Positions 7,525 through 14,326 of a stretch of DNA of 15,476 nt are shown in pieces (positions within the stretch are counted from its first letter, which is position 1; every line of letters begins with the position of its first letter). This DNA is from JARDZI01 sp041639705 (GTDB lineage: Bacteria; Bacillota; Clostridia; Clostridiales; Caloramatoraceae). Both the position numbers and the translations under genes were made by a program. The stretch is taken from the NCBI GenBank assembly GCA_041639705.1, contig JBEQBT010000055.1, positions 1-15,476 of the forward strand, written 5' to 3'. The notes beneath the pieces are model-generated. The model did not search any database and was not told where the DNA came from. It saw only the letters and a list, made by a program, of their open reading frames with translations.

Positions 7525-7806
7525 TTAACTTACGCTTGTATAGTTACTAATGTAATGAGTATGCTGATTTGCAACTTCTGTTATCCCATTTATAAGATGT
7601 GTATGACCTCCACCTGAATTAGGAATATCAATCCCCGTTGTAATTCTATAAAAATGTGTATGTCCATCATCATATGTGGTTATTCCTTCAATATAGTGTG
7701 TATGAGCCACTCCAGTTGGTGCATAGGAGGTTTCTCCCTCATAGCCATGAATATGTCCATTTTCAACAGATGTTGCTCCTGAGTAATAATGGCTGTGATA
7801 TGGCAT
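7525..7806 (-). CDS. YmaF-like histidine-rich repeat protein
   Basis: The 93-residue product has six H-x-H pairs (H4/H6, H18/H20, H35/H37, H49/H51, H68/H70, H82/H84) arranged as three tandem units of the form HxH-x3-G-x-T-x4-(G/Q)HxH, joined by linkers rich in G, S, T and P. This resembles the YmaF family of unknown function. There is no signal peptide, membrane segment or cysteine. Regular HxH-G-T-GHxH units are also found in trimeric phage tail fibres where the histidines bind iron, so a metal-binding beta-structured fibre is a reasonable inference, not a demonstrated function. I chose ATG 7806, preceded by AAGGAG (7821-7816) with a 9-base spacer; the longer frame begins at GTG 7836 and contains that site. 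The gene stands alone between nagA and fprA. Confidence 0.72.
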   Translation of the reverse strand: MPYHSHYYSGATSVENGHIHGYEGETSYAPTGVAHTHYIEGITTYDDGHTHFYRITTGIDIPNSGGGHTHLINGITEVANQHTHYISNYTSVS

Positions 7807-7834
7807 ATTAATCAACTCCTTTATAGATTCCTGC

Positions 7835-7861
7835 ACTATAAATTATGTTAACAGCTGTTAA
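7835..7861 (-). promoter_or_regulatory. possible promoter and operator of the ymaF-like gene
   Basis: A perfect 14-bp palindrome TTAACAGCTGTTAA (7848-7861) lies just upstream of TATAGT (minus strand, 7840-7835). A TTTAAC or TTAACA -35 box would fall inside the palindrome at 15-16 bases spacing. This arrangement suits a repressor site over a promoter, but no regulator is identified. Confidence 0.35.
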
Positions 7862-8035
7862 AGCGTTACATATTTTAAGTTATAATCATTTAAAAAGAAG
7901 TTGATATTAATTGGTATTCTATCTTCTTATCCTTCAAAATATCTATCCTAAATCATTTTTCTTGATTTACTTATTTATTTTAAAAAACTGACACTAGCTT
8001 TTCCTGTACATATTCTAAAATCCTCTTGTGCAGCT
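7862..8035. other. AT-rich gap between nagA and the ymaF-like gene
   Basis: No gene is seen. It holds two weak inverted repeats, TAAATCA/TGATTTA (7949-7955, 7963-7969) and AAGAAG/CTTCTT (7895-7900, 7923-7928). Read on the minus strand the second is followed by a short T-run and could end the nagA transcript, but neither is convincing. Confidence 0.4.
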
Positions 8036-9220
8036 TTATTGGAACATATCTTTGTTAAAATCAGTAATGATGTTCTTGTTAATATATACTGCCTTTCCTT
8101 CAACTACAGTGGTTACAATATTATAATCATCATCTACCACACTAAAACTCGCAATTTTCCCTTCTTTAATGCTTCCAAGTTTATTATCCAGCCCAAGTAT
8201 TTTTGCCGGCATTAGAGATGCAGAATGTACACCATCTAATGGATTAACATTTGTAAATTTCATTAGGTTTTTTACTCCATCTATAAGTCTTAATGTGCTT
8301 CCTGCAAGAGCTCCATTGCTAATCCTGCAAATCGAATCCTTTACAATAACCTTAAGCTCTCCTAGCATATACTCACCATCAGACAGTCCACCTGCCATCA
8401 TGCAATCAGTAATTAAACATATTCTATCTGAACCCTTACACCTTAATATCATTTTAATAATATCAGGATGAACATGTATCCCATCAGCAATGAGCTCAGT
8501 ATAAACCTCATCATAAATCATGAATGCTCCCGCTGCTCCAGGTTCCCTGTGATGTATACCCCTCATTCCATTGAAAACATGAACTGCAATATTAGCACCA
8601 GCATCCACAGCTTTTTTAATATCTTCTGACAGCGCATCTGTGTGTCCCATGGATACATTAATGTTGTTAGCTCTTAAAAGCCTAATAGCCTCTATAGCTC
8701 CTTCAATTTCAGGAGCTAGTGTAAGTATCCTTATTGAATTTTCTGATGCGTTAATTAATTCTTCAAGCTCATCAATGGAAATTTTTCTTATAAATTCCTG
8801 TGGATGAGCTCCCCTATGCTTTTCACATATGTAAGGTCCTTCTATATATGTACCTAATATGGCTGCCCCTTCAACTCCCCTTGAAATCGTATCCTTAACA
8901 TTTATAACTGCATCTATTATTTTATTCCATTTAGATGTTACTGTAGTAGGTAAAAATGCAGTTACTCCGTTCCCAGGAAGATGCTTTGACATTTGGTTTA
9001 ACGAATCATAGGTTGCGTCCATTGTATCGAATCCATTTACTCCATGTATATGCATATCTATTAAACCAGGAATTATTCTATAGTTTTCAAAATTAATAGT
9101 TTTGCAATCAACCTTATCCCTACATATTCCTTCAATAAAATTGTCGTTTACAACTAAATATGCACCTTTAATGATTTCCATTTCAGTAAATATTTCATTA
9201 GCATAAATAGCATATCTCAC
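8036..9220 (-). CDS. nagA: N-acetylglucosamine-6-phosphate deacetylase
   Basis: This cytosolic amidohydrolase removes acetate from GlcNAc-6-phosphate, giving glucosamine-6-phosphate for glycolysis or wall synthesis. In the 394-residue form, the metal site is HIHG (57-60), E127 in YIEGPY, H193 in MGHTDA, H214 in VHVFNGMRG and the catalytic D272 in LITDCMMAGG; HHREPG (223-228) is the substrate loop. The H-x-H pair is of the Bacillus type that can hold two metals, unlike the altered pair of E. coli. I chose GTG 9220, with GGAG (9232-9229) 8 bases upstream and a normal N-terminus; the frame extends to TTG 9292 but the extra 24 residues have no family counterpart and a poorly spaced site. No nagB is adjacent. 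It is divergent from marR and shares its intergenic control region. Confidence 0.92.
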   Translation of the reverse strand: MRYAIYANEIFTEMEIIKGAYLVVNDNFIEGICRDKVDCKTINFENYRIIPGLIDMHIHGVNGFDTMDATYDSLNQMSKHLPGNGVTAFLPTTVTSKWNKIIDAVINVKDTISRGVEGAAILGTYIEGPYICEKHRGAHPQEFIRKISIDELEELINASENSIRILTLAPEIEGAIEAIRLLRANNINVSMGHTDALSEDIKKAVDAGANIAVHVFNGMRGIHHREPGAAGAFMIYDEVYTELIADGIHVHPDIIKMILRCKGSDRICLITDCMMAGGLSDGEYMLGELKVIVKDSICRISNGALAGSTLRLIDGVKNLMKFTNVNPLDGVHSASLMPAKILGLDNKLGSIKEGKIASFSVVDDDYNIVTTVVEGKAVYINKNIITDFNKDMFQ

Positions 9221-9342
9221 ATTATCATCTCCATTTATAGCTGATTCTCCCTCTTTTATGATAATAGTATTATATCCTTCGTACCATGTCAAACCCTTTT
9301 GCTAACTAAACATCCAGTTACATATTATTAATATTAACTTAA

Positions 9343-9378
9343 TATATTATATATTGAAAATTAATAATATATAATATA
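9343..9378. promoter_or_regulatory. inverted repeat with divergent -10 boxes between nagA and marR
   Basis: TATATTATATATT (9343-9355) and AATATATAATATA (9366-9378) are a perfect 13-bp inverted repeat with a 10-base centre. Each arm holds a TATAAT pointing outward: 9370-9375 toward marR and 9351-9346 toward nagA. MarR proteins usually bind such dyads over their own promoter, so autoregulation of the marR-ftsH operon is a fair inference. The whole gap is almost only A and T, so part of the symmetry could be chance. Confidence 0.5.
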
Positions 9379-9420
9379 ACATATATACAATATATATATT
9401 ATATTTAATGGAGGGATATC

Positions 9421-9864
9421 ATGAATGTTTCTGATTTTAAAAATATAATGTGGGATTATACAAGAAAAATTTCAGAAAGCATGAACAATGCATTTTGTCC
9501 TGTATGTGTACAATATGAACTAACAATGCTGCAAGTAAGGATTCTTGTGGAATTATATAGATATGGATCTCATACTGTAGGCAGCCTAGCAGATAGTACA
9601 AGCATTGCAGGGGCAAATGTCTCTGCTATGTGTAAAAAACTTGAAGGTAGGGGATTATTAGAGCGTCTCAGAAATCATGATGATGAGAGAGTTGTAAAAA
9701 TAGCTCTAACCCAGATGGGTCGAGGAATTGTATTAGAAATAGATACATCACTAAACGAAAAATTTCTACAGCAAATGGAAGGTGAATCAGAAGAAACCTT
9801 TGATGATATCATATTAGGGCTAGAAAAATTGGACACTTTGTTACAAAGAATTAGCAAAGCATAG
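9421..9864 (+). CDS. MarR-family transcriptional regulator
   Basis: The 147-residue protein has the MarR layout: an N-terminal dimerisation helix, a winged helix-turn-helix at about 34-98 (LTMLQVRILVELY, then VGSLADST and NVSAMCKKLEGRGLLER), the wing with the conserved DDER (87-90) and a C-terminal dimer helix. It has three cysteines, C26 and C29 as CPVC just before the first DNA-binding helix and C71 in the recognition helix. That arrangement could sense oxidants or metals, which is inference. GGAGGG (9410-9415) lies 5 bases before ATG. It is 35 bases ahead of ftsH on the same strand and behind a 13-bp inverted repeat, so it probably controls the ftsH operon and itself. The ligand is unknown. 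Confidence 0.88.
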   Translation: MNVSDFKNIMWDYTRKISESMNNAFCPVCVQYELTMLQVRILVELYRYGSHTVGSLADSTSIAGANVSAMCKKLEGRGLLERLRNHDDERVVKIALTQMGRGIVLEIDTSLNEKFLQQMEGESEETFDDIILGLEKLDTLLQRISKA

Positions 9865-9899
9865 ATATAAAAATCACTATTATTTAGGAGGAAACTTTA

Positions 9900-11726
9900 A
9901 TGAAAGAACAAAAGAATCAAAAGAAACCACTTATCTTTTATTATATGATTATGACGATTATTTTAATGGTTTTAAATGCTTATGTTTTTCCATCTATGTT
10001 AAATGATAAGATTACAAAGGTAGGCTATGGAACATTTTTAAATCAGATCGAAAATGGGAAAGTTAAAAGTGTGGAAATACAGGATAATCAAATAGGCTTT
10101 ACTGCCATTGATGATAAAGGAAAAGAGAACATTTTTGTAACAGGAAGGGTGGACGATCCTGAGCTAGTAAATCGACTTTATGCTTCAAAAATTGAGTTTT
10201 CCAAGGTTATACCAAAGCAAATTTCACCTATATTAAATTTTATAATATCTTGGATTCTCCCAATAGGTATTTTTATGTTAATTGGTCAGATGCTTACATC
10301 CTCACTGCAAAAGAGAATGGGTGGAAACGCAATGTCATTTGGAAAAAGTAATGCTAAGGTTTATGTGGAAGCACAAACCGGAAAAACCTTTGAAGATGTT
10401 GCTGGTCAAGATGAAGCTAAGGAAGCACTATCAGAAATTGTAGATTTTCTTCACAATCCAGGTAAATATAAGGAAATTGGTGCCATTATGCCAAAGGGTG
10501 CTCTACTTGTAGGACCTCCTGGTACTGGTAAAACTCTTCTTGCAAAAGCTGTAGCAGGGGAATCAAAGGTACCCTTCTTTTCAATATCAGGTTCTGAATT
10601 TGTTGAGATGTTTGTAGGTATGGGGGCAGCAAGGGTACGTGATCTTTTCAAACAAGCACAGGAAAAGGCTCCTTGTATTGTATTTATCGATGAAATTGAT
10701 ACAATCGGAAAGAAACGTGATACCGGAGGTTTCGGGGGGAATGATGAGAGGGAGCAGACATTAAATCAGCTTTTGGCTGAAATGGATGGATTTAGTGGAG
10801 AAAAGGGTGTTGTAATTCTTGCAGCAACCAATAGACCTGAATCTCTTGATAAGGCATTACTTCGCCCTGGAAGGTTTGACCGTCGTATACCTGTAGAGCT
10901 GCCCGATTTAGCAGGTAGAGAAGCAATTTTAAAGGTTCACTCTAAAATTATAAAGTTAGATAGAGATGTTGACTTCAATGCAATAGCTAGAGCAAGTGCT
11001 GGAGCATCAGGTGCTGATCTTGCCAATATTATAAATGAAGGTGCTCTTCGAGCAGTAAAGTTTGGTAGAAATATTGTGAACCAAAATGATTTAGAGGAGT
11101 CAGTAGAAGTTGTAATTGCTGGCTATCAAAGAAAGGGTGCTGTAATTTCCTCAAAGGAAAAGCAGATTATTGCATATCATGAAATTGGTCATGCAATTGT
11201 TGCTGCAAAACAAACTGAATCTGCACCTGTCCACAAAATTACAATAATTCCTCGTACCTCAGGAGCACTTGGTTACACAATGCAATTATCAGAGGGTGAG
11301 AATGTACTTATGTCAAAAGAGGAGGCATTCAATAAAATTACTACCTTTACAGGTGGACGTGCAGCAGAGGAGATAATTTTTAATACCTTTACTTCAGGTG
11401 CTTCAAACGATATTGAACAGGTAACTAAAATTGCCAGGGCAATGGTAACTCGTTTAGGAATGAGTAAAGATTTTGATATGATGGCATTGGAAACAATGAC
11501 TAATCAGTATCTTGGAGGAGAAAGTTCCCTATTATGCTCACCAGAAACTGCATCAAAAATTGATGAAGAGGTGCTTAATATTATTAAAAAAGCCCATGAA
11601 AAGGCTATTAATATATTAAAGGATAATATAGATAAGCTTAATGAATTAGCTCAATACCTTATTGAAAAAGAAACCATAACGGGTGATGAATTTATGAGCA
11701 TTTTATCAAATAGTGTATCATATTGA
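9900..11726 (+). CDS. ftsH: ATP-dependent zinc metalloprotease FtsH
   Basis: The 608-residue membrane AAA+ protease unfolds and degrades membrane and short-lived soluble proteins as a hexamer. It has two membrane segments (about 11-30 and 110-131) around an extracytoplasmic domain. The AAA module carries GPPGTGKT (205-212), the pore loop around MFVGMG (237-242), Walker B VFIDEID (261-267), and ATNRPESLDKALLRPGRFDRR with its arginine fingers near 322-329. The protease domain has HEIGH (427-431) and the third zinc ligand D504 in GASNDIEQ. The second residue after HE is I where A is most common, a mild variant. GGAGG lies 7-8 bases before ATG. The usual ftsH neighbours (tilS, hpt) are absent; this copy is joined to marR and an alarmone synthetase, suggesting a second, stress-controlled FtsH. 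Confidence 0.95.
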   Translation: MKEQKNQKKPLIFYYMIMTIILMVLNAYVFPSMLNDKITKVGYGTFLNQIENGKVKSVEIQDNQIGFTAIDDKGKENIFVTGRVDDPELVNRLYASKIEFSKVIPKQISPILNFIISWILPIGIFMLIGQMLTSSLQKRMGGNAMSFGKSNAKVYVEAQTGKTFEDVAGQDEAKEALSEIVDFLHNPGKYKEIGAIMPKGALLVGPPGTGKTLLAKAVAGESKVPFFSISGSEFVEMFVGMGAARVRDLFKQAQEKAPCIVFIDEIDTIGKKRDTGGFGGNDEREQTLNQLLAEMDGFSGEKGVVILAATNRPESLDKALLRPGRFDRRIPVELPDLAGREAILKVHSKIIKLDRDVDFNAIARASAGASGADLANIINEGALRAVKFGRNIVNQNDLEESVEVVIAGYQRKGAVISSKEKQIIAYHEIGHAIVAAKQTESAPVHKITIIPRTSGALGYTMQLSEGENVLMSKEEAFNKITTFTGGRAAEEIIFNTFTSGASNDIEQVTKIARAMVTRLGMSKDFDMMALETMTNQYLGGESSLLCSPETASKIDEEVLNIIKKAHEKAINILKDNIDKLNELAQYLIEKETITGDEFMSILSNSVSY

Positions 11727-11742
11727 AAAGGAGCAATTAAAG

Positions 11743-12489
11743 ATGGAATTGAAAACAGAGGTTGAGTTAGAACAATTACAATCAATAAAAACAGAATTAA
11801 CTCGATTTATGATGTCTTATAAATTTGGATTAGATGAGTTGAATACAAAAATCGATATTTTAAAGCAAGAATTCCAGTATATTCATGATTATAATCCTAT
11901 TGAACATGTTAAATCTCGAATCAAGACCCCGGAAAGCATTATGAAAAAAGTTTATAGAAAAGGTTTTGAATTTTCATTACCTTCCATAAAAGAAAATATC
12001 CAAGATATCGCAGGTATTCGTATAACTTGTTCATTTATCTCTGATATATATAGAATTAGTAACATGCTGCAAAGCCAAAAGGATATTAAATTGCTTGTCT
12101 GCAAGGACTATATAAAAAATCCTAAACCTAATGGCTACCAAAGCCTTCATTTAATTCTACAAGTACCTGTATTTATGTCTGACAGAGTGGAGGATGTTTG
12201 TGTAGAGGTGCAAATCCGTACCATTGCAATGGATTTCTGGGCAAGTCTGGAGCACAAAATTTACTATAAATATAACAAAGAGATTCCACAAAAGCTGAAA
12301 GATGAACTTAAGAATGCTGCAGATACAGTAACACAGTTAGATAAAAAAATGGAAGGTATTCAAAAGGAAGTTAATAAGATTAAACAATCTATAAGTTCCA
12401 AGGATGAATTACAGGAAATATTTATTAATAATCAAAGATTTTATTTCTCAGATGACTTTTTATCACAATTTTTAAATGAAGGGAAATAG
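11743..12489 (+). CDS. Small alarmone synthetase (RelQ/YjbM-like GTP pyrophosphokinase)
   Basis: The 248-residue protein transfers pyrophosphate from ATP to GDP/GTP to make (p)ppGpp. It has only a RelA/SpoT synthetase domain, without hydrolase, TGS or ACT domains. Visible motifs are R59-IKTPES (59-65) for ATP, RKG (72-74), DIAGIRITC (88-96), KPNGYQSLHL (128-137) with the GTP-stacking tyrosine, and EVQIRT (155-160) followed by H171. The C-terminus adds a charged, probably coiled helix (about 195-220). It is longer than typical RelP/RelQ (about 210). I chose ATG 11743 with AAAGGAG (11727-11733) 9 bases upstream; the longer frame from GTG 11713 overlaps ftsH and has no site. It starts 16 bases after ftsH and ends the operon. 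Confidence 0.88.
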   Translation: MELKTEVELEQLQSIKTELTRFMMSYKFGLDELNTKIDILKQEFQYIHDYNPIEHVKSRIKTPESIMKKVYRKGFEFSLPSIKENIQDIAGIRITCSFISDIYRISNMLQSQKDIKLLVCKDYIKNPKPNGYQSLHLILQVPVFMSDRVEDVCVEVQIRTIAMDFWASLEHKIYYKYNKEIPQKLKDELKNAADTVTQLDKKMEGIQKEVNKIKQSISSKDELQEIFINNQRFYFSDDFLSQFLNEGK

Positions 12490-12563
12490 GTTGAAATATG
12501 AAAAGTATTTCTAACAACTAAGAAGCATACTAAATGTTCAAATCTTATATTGAGAAAGTAGAC

Positions 12564-12610
12564 AAGCCTGTGAGTTTATTCAGTTTTAGACTGAAAAAGT
12601 TCACAGGCTT
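12564..12610 (+). terminator. compound hairpin ending the marR-ftsH-alarmone synthetase operon
   Basis: AAGCCTGTGA (12564-12573) and TCACAGGCTT (12601-12610) form a 10-bp stem; inside it TTCAGT/ACTGAA (12579-12584, 12590-12595) forms a second one. It is 75 bases past the stop. The Ts after the stem are few (CTTTGCTT), so it is terminator-like rather than certain. Confidence 0.55.
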
Positions 12611-12945
12611 TGCTTACCATCTGCTTAGTAATTTCATTCTAAATATGCATGTACATTAAAGTAAGAATAAATTTTGTTGATTGTTTTGGTTTTTAGTAAA
12701 TTAATCTAAATCATTTTTATTATCAAACAACATACCACTTGAATATATATCTAACCTTCAATTTTTAATATTTACTGGAATTATTGCACTTACACTGGAA
12801 AATCACCATATTTTTAATATGAATAGAAATTGATTTAATATAAATAACAATTTCTTGTTAAGAATTTTTTAAATACTTAAAACAACAAATACAACAAAAG
12901 TAAATAAAATAACAGCATAAGTACAAAATAATAATGTCTGATTTA
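12611..12945. other. AT-rich non-coding stretch
   Basis: No gene with a ribosome binding site is seen in either strand. The only local structure is TAACAA-TTTC-TTGTTA (12845-12860) followed shortly by a run of six Ts, a weak terminator-like hairpin. The rest is low-complexity A/T sequence without recognisable features. Confidence 0.55.
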
Positions 12946-12973
12946 TTGACATTAGCATCGGGTTTGATATAAT
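12946..12973 (+). promoter_or_regulatory. strong vegetative promoter of mtnA
   Basis: TTGACA (12946-12951) and TATAAT (12968-12973) are both perfect consensus boxes with a 16-base spacer. Transcription should start near 12980, giving a leader of about 100 nt before mtnA. Confidence 0.85.
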
Positions 12974-13013
12974 AAATATTAAAACATCAGGTTTTATAAA
13001 ATAGAAAATCATA

Positions 13014-13056
13014 ACCACTTTTGCATTGCATAATTGCAATTCAATGTCATAGTGGT
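13014..13056 (+). other. folded leader element ahead of mtnA
   Basis: ACCACT (13014-13019) pairs with AGTGGT (13051-13056), enclosing ATTGCA-TAAT-TGCAAT (13025-13040) and an alternative CATTG/CAATG pairing (13024-13028, 13042-13046). The outer stem ends 4 bases before the AGGAG at 13061. It is not an S-box or any riboswitch I recognise; it may affect translation or stability of mtnA mRNA. Confidence 0.45.
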
Positions 13057-13078
13057 GGACAGGAGTTGGCTATACAGT

Positions 13079-14122
13079 ATGGAAAGTGTAAGATTGAATG
13101 CTGAATGCAATAAGGTCATTATAATCGACCAGACACTGTTACCTAATCAAACAAGTGAAATCGAATTAGAGACCCCAAAGGATTTATATGATGCTATTTT
13201 TGAGTTAAAGGTAAGAGGAGCTCCTGCAATAGGGATTTGTGCTGGTTACGGAATTTATATTCTGGCAAAATCAATAAAAACAAATGATATTGATGTTTTT
13301 ATAAAAAAGTTTAATGAGTATTCCGACTACCTTAACAGTTCAAGACCAACAGCAGTAAACCTCAGCTGGGCACTTAGGAGAATGGAAAATGTAGCCTTAA
13401 AAAACAAGGAAAAAGGCATTCCTGCAATACTTGGGCTTTTGGAAGAGGAGTGTAGGTCAATACACAGGGAAGACATTGAAATGTGTGCCTTGATTTCTCG
13501 TTACGGACTAGCCCTTATTAAGAAGGGTGATGGAATCCTAACTCACTGTAACGCAGGTCCACTAGCAACATCCAAATATGGTACAGCACTTGGACCTATT
13601 CTTCTTGGACATGAAAAAGGCCTTAACCTTAAGGTTTTTGCTGACGAAACTAGGCCTCTGCTTCAGGGTGCAAGGCTCACATCCTATGAATTACAAAAGG
13701 CAGGAGTTGATGTCACACTTATATGCGATAATATGGCAAGTATCGTTATGAAAAATGGATGGATAAATGCCTGCTTCGTGGGCTGTGATAGAATAGCGCA
13801 AAACGGAGACACCGCAAACAAAATAGGAACAAGCGGAGTGGCTATTCTTGCCAAATACTATAATATCCCCTTTTATGTTTTAGGTCCCACATCAACGATT
13901 GATATGAACTGTAAAAGTGGTAGAGATATTGTAATAGAACTGAGAAATCCTGATGAAATCAAGGAAAAGTTCTATAAAGAACCAATGGCTCTGAAAGAAG
14001 TTAAATGCTACAATCCCGCATTTGATGTTACAGATAATTCCTTAATAACTGCAATAATAACAGAAAAAGGCATATGCTATCCACCCTTTTCCGAGAACCT
14101 TTCCAAGCTGTTCAATAAATAA
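13079..14122 (+). CDS. mtnA: S-methyl-5-thioribose-1-phosphate isomerase (MtnA family)
   Basis: The 347-residue, eIF2B-related enzyme converts methylthioribose-1-phosphate to methylthioribulose-1-phosphate in methionine salvage; relatives act on 5-deoxyribose-1-phosphate. Motifs are KVRGAPAIG (44-52), RPTAVNLSWA (89-98), the catalytic cysteine C157 in THCNAGPLATSKYGTALGP, the phosphate region ADETRPLLQGARLT and the catalytic D237 in VGCDRIAQNGDTANKIGT. Length is normal. I chose ATG 13079, where homology begins; the frame runs back to TTG 13034, but that falls inside the leader hairpin without a binding site. AGGAG (13061-13065) is 13 bases from ATG, a long spacer that may lower translation. 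No kinase, aldolase or other mtn genes are nearby. The next gene, punA, looks 6-oxopurine specific and would not itself make its substrate. Confidence 0.9.
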   Translation: MESVRLNAECNKVIIIDQTLLPNQTSEIELETPKDLYDAIFELKVRGAPAIGICAGYGIYILAKSIKTNDIDVFIKKFNEYSDYLNSSRPTAVNLSWALRRMENVALKNKEKGIPAILGLLEEECRSIHREDIEMCALISRYGLALIKKGDGILTHCNAGPLATSKYGTALGPILLGHEKGLNLKVFADETRPLLQGARLTSYELQKAGVDVTLICDNMASIVMKNGWINACFVGCDRIAQNGDTANKIGTSGVAILAKYYNIPFYVLGPTSTIDMNCKSGRDIVIELRNPDEIKEKFYKEPMALKEVKCYNPAFDVTDNSLITAIITEKGICYPPFSENLSKLFNK

Positions 14123-14150
14123 AATTTAATATAGGTACTGGAAAGAAAAA

Positions 14151-14263
14151 TGAACTCGTTTAGCTAATGTTGAACATCGAGACTTCAGGTGGGGACTCTA
14201 CCCCACCTGAAGCAAAAAGTGGAAACTTCACCTTATGCTTTAGGTGGAGTCTTAGAAATTGAT
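14151..14263 (+). repeat. structured repeat, copy A (after mtnA)
   Basis: This 113-nt element is nearly identical to copy B at 15193-15303. Three hairpins are visible: CTCG/CGAG (14155-14158, 14178-14181) extended by TTTAGC/GTTGAA; a perfect 12-bp stem CTTCAGGTGGGG/CCCCACCTGAAG (14183-14194, 14201-14212) with loop ACTCTA; and ACTTCACCT/AGGTGGAGT (14225-14233, 14242-14250). It begins 28 bases after the mtnA stop. Differences from copy B largely preserve pairing by G-U pairs. It could be a structured RNA, a non-autonomous relative of an IS200/IS605 element end, or a 3' mRNA element. Confidence 0.85.
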
Positions 14264-14284
14264 TAAATGGAACCATGAAAATAT

Positions 14285-14290
14285 TATAAT
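14285..14290 (+). promoter_or_regulatory. possible -10 box for punA
   Basis: TATAAT is perfect, but the best -35 candidate (TTGATT, 14259-14264, at the right edge of repeat copy A) is 20 bases away, longer than usual. punA may otherwise be read from the mtnA promoter through the repeat. Confidence 0.3.
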
Positions 14291-14326
14291 ACAGATGTCC
14301 TAAACTTCATAAGGAGGGATAATGCC

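Noticed and set aside
9221..9292. 24-residue N-terminal extension of NagA from TTG 9292
   Set aside because: The extra residues have no counterpart in the family and the TTG has AAGGG too close for use; GTG 9220 has GGAG at 8 bases and gives the usual N-terminus.
11713..11742. Start of the alarmone synthetase at GTG 11713, overlapping ftsH
   Set aside because: The AAAGGAG at 11727-11733 lies inside that extension and fits ATG 11743 instead.
12877..12918. Minus-strand 13-residue hydrophobic peptide frame
   Set aside because: It is all Leu, Phe and Tyr codons from A/T-rich sequence and has no ribosome binding site; no reason to call a gene.
12974..13078. S-box (SAM) riboswitch before mtnA, or purine riboswitch before punA
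   Set aside because: None of the conserved core sequences of either class is present in the two leaders; the mtnA leader hairpin does not fit these folds.
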